A stretch of 64,000 bases of DNA from RFSX01 sp964567435 (GTDB lineage: Bacteria; Bacteroidota; Bacteroidia; Chitinophagales; Saprospiraceae). Position numbers and translations under genes: made by a program. Every line of letters begins with the position of its first letter. The stretch's first letter is position 1. Below are positions 1 to 8,693 of this stretch, in pieces. The notes under the pieces were generated by a model. It saw only the letters and a program-made list of their open reading frames with translations, ran no database searches and was not told where the DNA came from. Where the stretch lies: assembly GCA_964567435.1 (NCBI GenBank), contig CAZMMQ010000012.1, positions 9,549 through 73,548 of the forward strand, given 5' to 3'.

Positions 1-499
1 AGATTGGTTGTTGTAAGTCCTTAATATTATAAAATCGCAATTCATTGATTTGCAAAAAATCATTACACACTCTCTCCGTACTAGACAAAGTAACATAAGC
101 CAAAGTGTCGTTAGTAACTACAGGATCACATGGGCCAATTCCCAAATTGCCATAATTGGTTAATGATTGTTGAAATGGGATACCATCTTCACCTATCTCG
201 TAGATATGCAATGCAGTTTGGCTGCCGATAAATAAAATACTATTTCTGTGAAACAAAGATTCTGCACCAAATCCTAGTTGTTGTGTATCTAATAATACAG
301 GGTTGTCACTATCCTCTACTCCAAAAGTTATCAATTCACTATCCGTAATCGCATAGAGAAAATCATTGATTACCAACATATTCGCATAAGAACCACTTTG
401 TGTGCCTTCTGAGGAACCTGCATTATTACTGCTAATTTCTTCACTGCATGCCACCAAAGTAGTCACTACTAATAGACCATAAAATAATCGCGTTATCAT
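1..499 (-). CDS. LVIVD-repeat lipoprotein, C-terminal part beyond left edge
   Basis: The reading frame opens with ATG at 497-499 and stays open to base 1, so about 166 residues are visible and the C-terminus is missing. The start encodes a lipoprotein signal: a hydrophobic stretch followed by the lipobox T-L-V-A-C, with the lipidated Cys at residue 18, then a Ser/Asn/Gly-rich linker. The body has the pattern 'DFLYAITDSELITFGV..SDNPVLL', which resembles the LVIVD beta-propeller repeat found in Bacteroidota surface proteins. No enzymatic motif is visible. The next gene upstream (578-1165) is a smaller relative in the same orientation, 78 bp away, so the two probably form a transcription unit. 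Function unknown; a surface-exposed or periplasmic propeller lipoprotein is inferred. Confidence 0.72.
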   Translation of the reverse strand, partial: MITRLFYGLLVVTTLVACSEEISSNNAGSSEGTQSGSYANMLVINDFLYAITDSELITFGVEDSDNPVLLDTQQLGFGAESLFHRNSILFIGSQTALHIYEIGEDGIPFQQSLTNYGNLGIGPCDPVVTNDTLAYVTLSSTERVCNDFLQINELRFYNIKDLQQPI

Positions 500-577
500 G
501 AGTTGTAATTTGATTTATATTTTAACAATTATTAATCACTTGTATTCAACAGCTTGCACTATTGATAATTATCATTT

Positions 578-1165
578 TTAAATCCAGCATTCAGGTCTCT
601 CCAGTGCCATTTCTATCCATCCTATTACAAAACCTCTTGAGGGATCTACACATTCGAAAAAACCAATATAATCAGGTGGAGCTAATAAATTCTGACTCTC
701 AATCACATCTTCTAATACTGTTGTCAATTCAATAGATGAAAAATCGGATATATTAACGGACAATAAAGCAGATCCCACTCTGGCAAAAAGTGTATTTTCA
801 GATATAGTAAAATCAGTACAATTTGTTATCTGCCAAAAGTAAACAGTTATAGGATTATTAGGGTCAGAATTGTCAATCACATGCACACCTAAGCCTAAAT
901 CCAGAATGAAGATGAAGTCTCCCTGTGCTAATATCTTATCTAGATTTATAAATTCCATAGGCGGATCAGTTCTTACCCTAATATCTTGAATATCTGAATA
1001 TATAGGTGCCATCCCTACCGTCTTTTCTGGTAATATAATTGGGTCAGGTCGACATCCAAAAAGGAAAACTCCAAGAAATAAGAATGCACTAATAAACAAA
1101 TTACATCCTCTATGTTTTTTTGAATGTAAATCTAGATTTTGAATTATAGTTGATTGAGTTGTCAT
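578..1165 (-). CDS. Small LVIVD-like lipoprotein
   Basis: 195 residues. The N-terminus has about 20 polar residues, then a hydrophobic segment ending L-F-G-C (Cys 38), which fits a lipoprotein signal although the n-region is long; no internal Met offers a shorter start. After the Cys comes Pro-rich sequence and a repeat-like segment, 'GDFIFILDLGLGVHVIDNSD', followed by 'PNNP'. This matches the LVIVD consensus (display, variable value, then 'D.S.P..P'). It is shorter than a full propeller, so it may be a reduced paralogue of the gene at 1-499. No catalytic motif is seen. Role unknown. Confidence 0.7.
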   Translation of the reverse strand: MTTQSTIIQNLDLHSKKHRGCNLFISAFLFLGVFLFGCRPDPIILPEKTVGMAPIYSDIQDIRVRTDPPMEFINLDKILAQGDFIFILDLGLGVHVIDNSDPNNPITVYFWQITNCTDFTISENTLFARVGSALLSVNISDFSSIELTTVLEDVIESQNLLAPPDYIGFFECVDPSRGFVIGWIEMALERPECWI

Positions 1166-1320
1166 TATACAATTGACTTAGATTGCCTTTGTTAAATAAT
1201 TAATCTGCATTTGGTATATAATAGTGTAGACGCCTATAAATATGGTTTTCGTTGGGGCAGCACTAATTTTTTTTTAAATATCACTTTGGCAAAGTTTTCC
1301 AAGAATGCTGAGTCAAATAA

Positions 1321-1354
1321 ATAAAAAGGGCATGTCTTGGTAGACATGCCCTTT
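1321..1354 (-). terminator. Rho-independent terminator for the DUF1508 gene
   Basis: A 12-bp perfect stem, AAAGGGCATGTC (1325-1336) with GACATGCCCTTT (1343-1354), has a 6-nt loop. Read on the minus strand it is followed by the complement of the A-run at 1323-1327, giving a U-tract. It lies 25 bp past the stop codon of the gene at 1379-3082. Confidence 0.8.
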
Positions 1355-1378
1355 GGTTATACTCTTTTGCAAATGCAA

Positions 1379-3082
1379 TTATCTCTCGCACTGTTGGAAG
1401 AAAAAGTGATTTCCACATGTCTTCATAAAGTGGATATTACACACGTTCTTACCCATTATTTTGAAAGATTCCAAATCTCTTGGATTTGTAGGATCTAATT
1501 TCCTGTGTACGGTCTCGTGAGATCTCAAAGTACCCATATTGCCCGTTACTCCTCTTGGTACTCTTTCATCTATGATATCACTTGGCTTCACATCAGCCCA
1601 TCCTCCTACGAATCCTAGTTGTGTAGCTACTGTATTTAAGAATCGTCTATCTCTAGTAGAGTTCTTATAGCTAGCATTTAACTTATCATAAAATGTCTTC
1701 GGAGTAAGTCCATGACAGTTGCCATACTCTGGAGCCAGTCCTAGTTTGGTCAAGGTCTTAGGTGCAGGACCAGATGGAATCTTAAACATTGGATGCGTCA
1801 AATCCGAACAGTTACATACTGGAGCTGGCGGCGGTGGTGGTGGCGGTGGAGGTGGCGGCACTACTGCAACTGGAGCTGCGACTGGTGCTGCTGCCGGTGG
1901 TGGACAACCTTTAAACAGCAACCATATTAGTGGAATAAGTAACAAAAGTAATAATGGCCAGAATTTGAGGCAGCCTCCTGACGCGGCCTTTTCTGCTACT
2001 ATTGGTGCCACAGGTACAACCTTTGGCGGTGGTGGAGTAGGCTTTGCTGCAACTACTTTCTTCTCAACCTTTTTCTTCTCAACTTTTTTAGTGACTATCG
2101 TTGCCGCAGCTGCCGCTATGACTGGAGCAATATAGGCTACTCTCTCTTGTACTTCTTTGCTTCCACATGATCTGGCAACTTCACGTCCTGTTTTATCTTT
2201 AAGGACATTCATAAAAAGACCATCTCTCTTTATCGTAGAGTATTGGTCTTCAGTTTCCATGTGAGTCAGAACAGCTTTTATCTCAGAATCTCTACCAGCC
2301 TCAGTTTTGAAGCCTTCGCTTCTGAGTCTAACTGATCCATCTTTTCTATATGCCGCAAAGTAGAATTGTCCATCCTTGCCTTTAAACTTGGCAATCTTGT
2401 TTTTTTGATCTGTGATTTTATGACCCTCGTAGGCTTTACATTCGAGATAGTCATCCTCCTTGACTTTACTCTTCTTCTCAGAAAGGACATTTCTTTTTTC
2501 GTTGATAACAGAACGGCTCTTTTCTATACCGAGTGCTCTACTCTTCTCTTTTCCTTTTCCTCTTGTCTCATTTATTACTTTACGGCTAACCTCTTTTGCC
2601 TCTCCTCTGGATTCACTTATTATCTTACCAGTTATCCCTGCAGCAGTAGCTCCTAAGGCAGCAGTCGTGCCTTTAGATTTACTAGCTTGACTTTTCTGAC
2701 CGCCTTTTATAGATTTTCCAGACATGAATGCAGCTAAGGCAGCTTCAGCATCTGCTTTAGAATTGAATCCGCCAGATCTGGCTATCTCCTGATGATTTCC
2801 TGCTTTCAGTGCAAGGAAGAACCTCTTCATCGCTTCCTCAACCTTCCATCTTTCAGGTATCGTCTTATTCTTATTGACAGAGTCCATGCCATTATCTCTG
2901 GCTTTGGGACTACTGTATCCTTCACTTCGCATGAAGACATTCCCTGTCGTATCTAGTAAGGCAAAGTAGAAATCACCGTCCTGCTCGAAGGTAGAAAAAC
3001 CTTTATGGGACTTTGAAGGGGGCTTATCAAAATAAGATTTAAGAGACAAATAGTCATCTTGTCCATGGTTCTTATTGTCCAT
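1379..3082 (-). CDS. Four-copy DUF1508 (YegP-like) membrane protein with Cys-rich C-terminus
   Basis: 567 residues. Two tandem pairs of DUF1508-like units are visible, at about 30-120 and 227-318. Each pair starts after a 'DDYL..K.Y' lead-in, and the first unit of each contains 'G.FYFA....G.V..RSEG'. Between the pairs is a charged Lys/Glu/Ser-Arg linker (120-208). Then come an Ala-rich and Lys/Pro-rich segment, one strong transmembrane helix (about 372-391), a run of roughly 12 prolines, and a C-terminal domain (about 423-567) with six or more cysteines that I do not recognise. There is no signal peptide, so the DUF1508 units are probably cytoplasmic and the Cys-rich domain periplasmic; this topology is inferred. 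DUF1508 has no established biochemical activity. The gene stands alone with its own terminator. Confidence 0.85.
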   Translation of the reverse strand: MDNKNHGQDDYLSLKSYFDKPPSKSHKGFSTFEQDGDFYFALLDTTGNVFMRSEGYSSPKARDNGMDSVNKNKTIPERWKVEEAMKRFFLALKAGNHQEIARSGGFNSKADAEAALAAFMSGKSIKGGQKSQASKSKGTTAALGATAAGITGKIISESRGEAKEVSRKVINETRGKGKEKSRALGIEKSRSVINEKRNVLSEKKSKVKEDDYLECKAYEGHKITDQKNKIAKFKGKDGQFYFAAYRKDGSVRLRSEGFKTEAGRDSEIKAVLTHMETEDQYSTIKRDGLFMNVLKDKTGREVARSCGSKEVQERVAYIAPVIAAAAATIVTKKVEKKKVEKKVVAAKPTPPPPKVVPVAPIVAEKAASGGCLKFWPLLLLLLIPLIWLLFKGCPPPAAAPVAAPVAVVPPPPPPPPPPPAPVCNCSDLTHPMFKIPSGPAPKTLTKLGLAPEYGNCHGLTPKTFYDKLNASYKNSTRDRRFLNTVATQLGFVGGWADVKPSDIIDERVPRGVTGNMGTLRSHETVHRKLDPTNPRDLESFKIMGKNVCNIHFMKTCGNHFFFQQCER

Positions 3083-3445
3083 TGTAGTTTGTTAAATTAT
3101 TGAGACTTAGCTAGTTAATCATCGAAAAGATAGGAAAATAACTTCATTATGTACGTATTTAAAGCCTTGTGAGTTCAATATCTTGCACACAATAAAATGA
3201 AGCGCTTTCACTATTCAGACATCAAAAATCCATGAAGGTCACTTTACTTGATAACCAAATTATTGAATATCAACGAGGGATACATTTGCCGTATTCATAT
3301 ATGTGAATTTTCCCTTCTAATCGTCACATCTCTGGTAGGAGACCCAAAATAAAGGGTATTCGTGCTTCAAGGCAAGGGGTGCACCCAGAAAATTTGTTTG
3401 ATGACGTTCTAGTATGGAGGTAGCAATAAGCACCATTTCCTTCTA
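3083..3445. other. 363-bp intergenic region
   Basis: I find no convincing reading frame or RNA gene. A TACATTTG box matching the Bacteroidota -7 consensus lies at 3281-3288 on the plus strand, but the transcript would run into the convergent gene at 3446-4345 without encoding a plausible protein. It may be chance. Confidence 0.4.
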
Positions 3446-4345
3446 TCAATGCCCCTCTAATACCATCTCACCAGCCTTAACTTCAAGACTTAGTTTGTTC
3501 ATATCTGGTGGCAATGGACAGGTAGCAAAGTCTGTAAATACACAAGGCGGATTCTGAGCAAGATTGAAATCCAACTGTATTTCTGTCTCCCCTTCTGCGG
3601 GCTTCTTAGGGTAAATAAACCGACCACCTCCATAAGAAGTCACTGCATTTGTCTCATCACCGAAGATGACAAAGTAACTTTCTCCTCCCTCATCCAGTGC
3701 GGCTAGGCGATGTGACTGCTCACCAAGCTCAAATTCTAAGAATGCACTTATTGGATAGTTAGTTGTGTTGCCAAGTACATCGGATATAGCTACCGTCTCT
3801 CCCGACTGAGGGGATATCACATTAGCCTTCAAATTGAGCGCAGGATTAACGGGAAAATAAGTGAGGCCTTCGAAATTTAATCGACTCTCAGCTAAGGTAT
3901 CCTTCAGCCTGATGCCAAAGCGTCCAGCTCTATCTATGATATACCAGTACAGCGACCCATGATTGACTACAGTGTGAGGGTACCCTACTTCGACAGGGCC
4001 TCCGAGGTATTCAGAACCATTTGCTGTCACTTCTACACCTTCTACCTTTCCGAAGAATATCTCATGTCCAGTTTTCTGATAAGCACCTATCGTCTCCGTA
4101 TCCGTAGGAAATATAATCTGATTATCCTCAGCACCACCTATGGTATTGACACCTTCTTCTAACCAGTGCAGTCCTATAACGGACAACCATCCCTGTGGAC
4201 GGGTCAGATTTTCTAGTCTTGATTGCCTGTCTTGGTCTAGACTAGAAATATATAATGGATCTATCCCCTCCGATGTCAATGCTGCTTTTCTATTACAAGC
4301 AATGACGCTTACTAAAATCAATGAACTTAAAAGAATTCTACTCAT
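3446..4345 (-). CDS. DUF1684 lipoprotein
   Basis: 299 residues, starting with a lipoprotein signal (VSVIAC, Cys 17). The hallmarks of DUF1684 are present. Near residue 50 is 'RPQGWLSVIGLHWLEEG', followed by a Gly/Asn segment 'GGAEDNQIIFP'. The Arg-rich centre reads 'IIDRAGRFGIRLKD'. Near the C-terminus 'NPPCVFTDFATCPLPP' is diagnostic of the family. Length is normal. The family is widespread in Bacteroidota and Actinobacteria and has no proven function; the location is probably periplasm or outer membrane. The gene stands alone, convergent to nothing, with no visible promoter box. Confidence 0.88.
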   Translation of the reverse strand: MSRILLSSLILVSVIACNRKAALTSEGIDPLYISSLDQDRQSRLENLTRPQGWLSVIGLHWLEEGVNTIGGAEDNQIIFPTDTETIGAYQKTGHEIFFGKVEGVEVTANGSEYLGGPVEVGYPHTVVNHGSLYWYIIDRAGRFGIRLKDTLAESRLNFEGLTYFPVNPALNLKANVISPQSGETVAISDVLGNTTNYPISAFLEFELGEQSHRLAALDEGGESYFVIFGDETNAVTSYGGGRFIYPKKPAEGETEIQLDFNLAQNPPCVFTDFATCPLPPDMNKLSLEVKAGEMVLEGH

Positions 4346-4631
4346 AGGTAAATAGTTAGTTGTAAAAATAGATCTTATGGTTCAAATCCCTACACCGATC
4401 TGAGCACCAAAGACAGTATTAAACATCTGGGTGATGCCTTAAGTATTTGTGACTTGATGTATAGATGTAGGTCAATCAAGATTTAGTGTGCTTTCTTTCA
4501 CCTTTAAGGCAAGCTTTTATAGTAGTTCTCAATCCAATAGAAATAGTGTTCTACATATACTAAGCCAGTTAGAGACCAAAAGTGGGTGCCTGAGAATGAA
4601 TTATTCTGTGTTAAATACAAAAAAAGGTTAA

Positions 4632-4648
4632 CTGAATAGACTATTCAG
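4632..4648. repeat. Inverted repeat, 8-bp arms
   Basis: CTGAATAG-A-CTATTCAG: two perfect 8-bp arms around a single base, in the gene-free interval upstream of the DUF1684 gene and downstream of the barrel gene. No T-tract follows, so it is not a typical terminator. Confidence 0.6.
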
Positions 4649-4726
4649 GCTACAGGATTTTTATTGATGGATAGTTGATTGGATGGCCTTTAGCCATTTT
4701 AGCTAAGGAGGTTTAAATGGCGTTAA

Positions 4727-4744
4727 AAACAATGGCCATTGTTT
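4727..4744. repeat. Perfect 18-bp palindrome
   Basis: AAACAATGGCCATTGTTT reads identically on both strands. It is a candidate operator for a dimeric regulator, but it lies about 380 bp from the nearest start codon (4345, minus strand), farther than usual. Confidence 0.6.
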
Positions 4745-4988
4745 GACGACTGGAAGAAGGAGTTTGGCGCTTGTTTAACCATTTAAAGCTGAGTTAATGT
4801 TAAGAAATGGGTAGAGCCTAGAATTTTATTTCTGTTTTTCAATGAAAAAGAAAACCGCTGGTAGGCAAGTACGATTAGCTAGATTCTAAATGTGGAAACT
4901 GCTCATTTTCGATAACAGTTTAGCATTACTATCTATGTGAATCTGTTGATTTATGGTGCATCTTAGATGCGCTATTAAGAAGGTTAAT

Positions 4989-5681
4989 TTAAAATCTAAT
5001 TCCAGTAAATAAGCCAATTCCCGCCAGCCTACTGTTTTCAGTTATATTCATAGATAAATCGTTAATTTGATTTACTCCTAGAAAGGAACTTAAGGATACA
5101 AATAACTTTGTAGATCCTACTTTAAATTCATAACCAAAACCAATACTCAAGTCTAGAATAAAATTGTTGAATTCTGCTGTGCCAGTACTTGTATTATCAC
5201 CGCAAAGAAAAAAGGTATGCGTAGAATTATTTCTCACCAAAAACTTAGGCCGTAATCCTCCAATAGCATACAGATGATTGGCTTCGCCAGTGAGTTTATA
5301 TTTTATTTCTATTGGAATTATTAAATACGAAAAATCTACTAAGCTTGTACTAAAAGATTTATTGATATCAACACTACCATTAATAAGATCTGATGCAAAG
5401 TTGAGAGAAAAGTCGAAGGTTTCATAATCATATTGTTCTATGGAAACACCAGTTCTAATTTGGATGAGATCAGATATATCAAAGTATAAGTCTAAAGCAA
5501 AGTTATATGATAGTGAAGAATTAGTTCTAGAAGCCAAATCACTTTCAAATATCGAATAGGATTGTAACACACCAGTAGAAATCCCGAAATCAAATTTAGA
5601 TTCGCTTTGGGAGTAACTGGATGTTGAGATTAATATTAAGGAAAAAAATAAAATAGTCCTGAATGATTTTTGTGGATTCAT
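4989..5681 (-). CDS. Small outer-membrane beta-barrel protein
   Basis: 230 residues with a clear signal peptide (basic start, hydrophobic core, 'SSYSQ' cleavage region). The body shows alternating amphipathic strands, for example 'YNFALDLYFDISDLIQIRTG' and 'IPIEIKYKLTG', and ends with an aromatic residue ('GLFTGIRF'), the usual outer-membrane insertion signal. This is the PorT/OmpW-like small barrel type common in Bacteroidota. No ligand or function can be assigned. It follows alaS in the same direction with a 127-bp gap and is probably transcribed separately. Confidence 0.75.
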   Translation of the reverse strand: MNPQKSFRTILFFSLILISTSSYSQSESKFDFGISTGVLQSYSIFESDLASRTNSSLSYNFALDLYFDISDLIQIRTGVSIEQYDYETFDFSLNFASDLINGSVDINKSFSTSLVDFSYLIIPIEIKYKLTGEANHLYAIGGLRPKFLVRNNSTHTFFLCGDNTSTGTAEFNNFILDLSIGFGYEFKVGSTKLFVSLSSFLGVNQINDLSMNITENSRLAGIGLFTGIRF

Positions 5682-5808
5682 GTACTCTAACTTGAGATTA
5701 GGCTCTGATAATTCTAGGATTAATAACTTAATTGGAATCGTTATTGGGTTTACACGTAATATTATATGAGAATTCTTAGTCAGAATTTGTCATTTCAGTT
5801 CTCCAATT

Positions 5809-8436
5809 TCAGCCCAACGCTTCTCCTAACTTCTTCAGCGCCGCCTCTATACCAGGCACATGTGCGCCACCTGCAGTCGCAAAAAATGCTTGACCACCAC
5901 CTCCTCCTCTAATCTCAGTAGCCATATCACGTACAAGTGTGCCTGCATTGAGGTTTTGACTTTCTACTAGACCTTTGCTGATCATAACCATCAGCTGCGC
6001 CTTACCACCACTTTCCATTCCGATAGCATATACGCCATCACCCAACTCCTTCTCCATCTCGAAGAGCATTGTCTTTGCGGCTTTAGAATCTGACAAGTCT
6101 ATTTTCTCAGCAAGAAACTGATAACCACTCTTGGTGACCACCTTCTGCTTAAGGTCTCCTTTGATATCCCCTGCCTGCGCTGATTGTAATTTCTCTATCT
6201 GCTTCTTGAGCTTTCTATTCTCTTCCTGTAAGTCAAGGACAGAACTATAGACATTCTTAGGATTCTTAAAGATACCTTCGATAGAGCCTAAGGTACTAAG
6301 CCTTTCTTCCAGATGTGCATCAGCTGCTTCACCTGTAAGGGCAGTAATCCTGCGCACACCAGCTGCTACACCAGTCTCTGAGGTTATTCTAAATAGACCA
6401 ATAGAACCTGTAGAACTGACATGACAGCCTCCACAAAGCTCTGTGGAGTAAGTGTCATCAAAAGTGATCATCCTCACCGTATCTCCATACTTTTCTCCAA
6501 ACAGCATCATAGCGCCTGCTTCTTTGGCTGCTTCTATATCTATAGATCTTTTTTCATCTAGAACTATATTCTCTCTTATTTTTTGATTGACAATTTTCTC
6601 TACTTCTTTAATCTGGTCATCAGTCATCTTTTCAAAATGCGAGAAATCAAATCTCAACAAATCCTCCTTAACCAAAGACCCTTTTTGTTGTACATGTGTT
6701 CCAAGAACCTGTCTTAGTGCCGCATGCATCAGGTGTGTAGACGTATGGTTGCATTCTATAGACATTCGGCGCTGAGCATCTATGGTCGCCTGAGCCGTAT
6801 CTTTTATATTATTAGGTATCTTATCTACATAATGGATAATGACATTATTCTCCTTACGAGTATCCAGTACCTTCAGACTATTTGGTCCAAATTTAAGATA
6901 GCCAGTATCACCTACCTGACCTCCGCCTTCCGCATAAAAAGGTGTTTTATCTAATATGAGCTGATTAAAGGCTGTCCCTTTTTCTTTCACGATTCTATAT
7001 TTCAGCACTTTGACTTCATCTACTTGGTTGTGGTCATAACCCAAAAATTCTGTTTCAGTCCCACGATGCACTTCCATCCAATCTCCAACTTCTTTACTGG
7101 CATCTGCTCTTCCCTTGGCTTTCTGTTCTTCCAAGGCTCTTACAAATTCATCCTCATCTACTCTCCACCCCTTCTCTTCTGCAACCAATCTTGTTAAATC
7201 AAACGGGAATCCATATGTGTCATAAAGCAAAAAGGCATCTTGACCACTTAAGGTTCCATCGTCTATTTTCAATGCTTCTAATCTTTTAAGCCCATCCTCG
7301 AGTGTTTTTAGAAATGATCTTTCTTCTTGCAGGATGACTTTCTGTATAAAGTCTTTCTGGCTATTTAATTCAGGGAAGATATCCTTAAACTGCTCAGCGA
7401 GCATAGGAACCAACGTATTAAAGAAAGGTTCTTTAATACCCAGAAATGAATAAATATATCTGGTTGCTCTTCTAAGGATTCTTCTTATCACGTATCCTGC
7501 GCCCGTGGCACTAGGCATCTCTCCATCAGCTATGGTAAAGGCGACTGCTCGAATATGGTCAGAGACCACTCTCATCGCTATATCTGTCATATTATCTCCA
7601 CTGTAGTCTCCAGTATACTTAATACCTGTTTTCTCCTGTAGATAATTAATATAAGGTGTGAACAAATCTGAGTCATAGTTGGCTGTTTTCCCTTGGATGA
7701 TCATACACAATCTCTCGAAGCCCATACCAGTATCAATATGCTTCTCTGGTAAGGTTTCTAGTTCTCCATTTGCTCTCCTATTATATTGTATAAAAACAAG
7801 ATTCCATATTTCGATAACCATCGGGTCATCCATATTGACTAAGTCCTTTCCTGGCTTAGCAGCTCTGGCAGCATCATCACGCATATCATAGTGAATCTCA
7901 CTACAAGGCCCACATGGACCCGTGTCTCCCATCTCCCAGAAGTTATCCTTCTTATCAAAAGGAAGTATCCTTTCTTCTGGGACATATTTTTTCCAAATGT
8001 TGGTCGCTTCTTCATCCAAAGAAGTGCCATCAATTTTGTCTCCTTCGAAAACGGTAATGTATATGCGCTCCTCATCTAGACCATACTTATCTACAAGCAA
8101 TTCCCATGCAAAGTCTATAGCTCCTTCCTTGAAGTAATCTCCAAAAGACCAATTGCCTAACATTTCAAACATCGTATGATGATAGGAATCTCTTCCAACC
8201 TCTTCCAAGTCATTATGCTTGCCAGATACCCTCAGACACTTCTGTGTATCAGCTATTCGGCTATTACTGGCCTTTTGATGACCTAGAAAAGCATCCTTGA
8301 ACTGATTCATTCCTGCATTGGTAAACATCAATGTCGGATCGTCCTTGACAAGGATAGGGGCGGACTTCACAATCTCATGACGTTTCGATTCAAAATATTT
8401 AAGAAATGTCGTCCGTATCTCAGATGATGTCATCAT
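5809..8436 (-). CDS. alaS: Alanyl-tRNA synthetase
   Basis: 875 residues, full length for bacterial AlaS. It charges tRNA-Ala with alanine in the cytoplasm and edits mischarged Ser/Gly-tRNA. Class II motif 1 is near residues 8-46 ('DPTLMFTNAGMNQFK'), motif 2 contains 'TMFEMLGNWSFGDYFK', and the catalytic region has 'GDTGPCGPCSEIHYD'. The editing domain has the zinc-site pair H564-x3-H568 and 'CGGCH' (C-x3-H). The C-terminal C-Ala domain has the glycine cluster 'GGGGGQAF'. Two consecutive Met codons open the frame; the first is used here. The gene is divergent from an M23 peptidase, an arrangement common in Bacteroidota. Confidence 0.98.
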   Translation of the reverse strand: MMTSSEIRTTFLKYFESKRHEIVKSAPILVKDDPTLMFTNAGMNQFKDAFLGHQKASNSRIADTQKCLRVSGKHNDLEEVGRDSYHHTMFEMLGNWSFGDYFKEGAIDFAWELLVDKYGLDEERIYITVFEGDKIDGTSLDEEATNIWKKYVPEERILPFDKKDNFWEMGDTGPCGPCSEIHYDMRDDAARAAKPGKDLVNMDDPMVIEIWNLVFIQYNRRANGELETLPEKHIDTGMGFERLCMIIQGKTANYDSDLFTPYINYLQEKTGIKYTGDYSGDNMTDIAMRVVSDHIRAVAFTIADGEMPSATGAGYVIRRILRRATRYIYSFLGIKEPFFNTLVPMLAEQFKDIFPELNSQKDFIQKVILQEERSFLKTLEDGLKRLEALKIDDGTLSGQDAFLLYDTYGFPFDLTRLVAEEKGWRVDEDEFVRALEEQKAKGRADASKEVGDWMEVHRGTETEFLGYDHNQVDEVKVLKYRIVKEKGTAFNQLILDKTPFYAEGGGQVGDTGYLKFGPNSLKVLDTRKENNVIIHYVDKIPNNIKDTAQATIDAQRRMSIECNHTSTHLMHAALRQVLGTHVQQKGSLVKEDLLRFDFSHFEKMTDDQIKEVEKIVNQKIRENIVLDEKRSIDIEAAKEAGAMMLFGEKYGDTVRMITFDDTYSTELCGGCHVSSTGSIGLFRITSETGVAAGVRRITALTGEAADAHLEERLSTLGSIEGIFKNPKNVYSSVLDLQEENRKLKKQIEKLQSAQAGDIKGDLKQKVVTKSGYQFLAEKIDLSDSKAAKTMLFEMEKELGDGVYAIGMESGGKAQLMVMISKGLVESQNLNAGTLVRDMATEIRGGGGGQAFFATAGGAHVPGIEAALKKLGEALG

Positions 8437-8675
8437 AATGGTACTAGAAATTTATATTAATAATATTATATATGTGTTAATTACTCTATTTCAATGGATT
8501 CATTACATGTACTCTATTGCAAGACAGATGATTTATATATCACATAATTATCTATATGAATAAATTTTATGTCACTTTTATTTTGTAAATATCAGCCACA
8601 AGTTTATTTTCGTCAGCGCAAATTGTCCCATAATCATTTCGTGCAAAAGAAAACCACTGTCAAAACTACTAATTC

Positions 8676-8683
8676 TAACTTTG
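8676..8683 (+). promoter_or_regulatory. Candidate -7 box (TAACTTTG) of the M23 peptidase gene
   Basis: Matches the Bacteroidota TAnnTTTG consensus. The start codon at 8694 is only 10 bases downstream, so the transcript would be nearly leaderless. No -33 element is obvious. Confidence 0.4.
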
Positions 8684-8693
8684 GCGAAATTGT

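Larger units (their letters stand above)
4346..4988. other. 643-bp intergenic region with several palindromes
   Basis: No coding frame is convincing on either strand. The interval 4630-4745 holds two perfect inverted repeats (listed separately) and an imperfect hairpin at about 4687-4709. These could be operators, a 3' UTR structure or a small RNA; nothing decides between them. Confidence 0.4.

Noticed and set aside
1719..2135. 138-codon plus-strand frame rich in glycine
   Set aside because: It is the antisense of the Pro/Ala-rich segment of the DUF1508 membrane protein; the low-complexity codons keep the other strand open.
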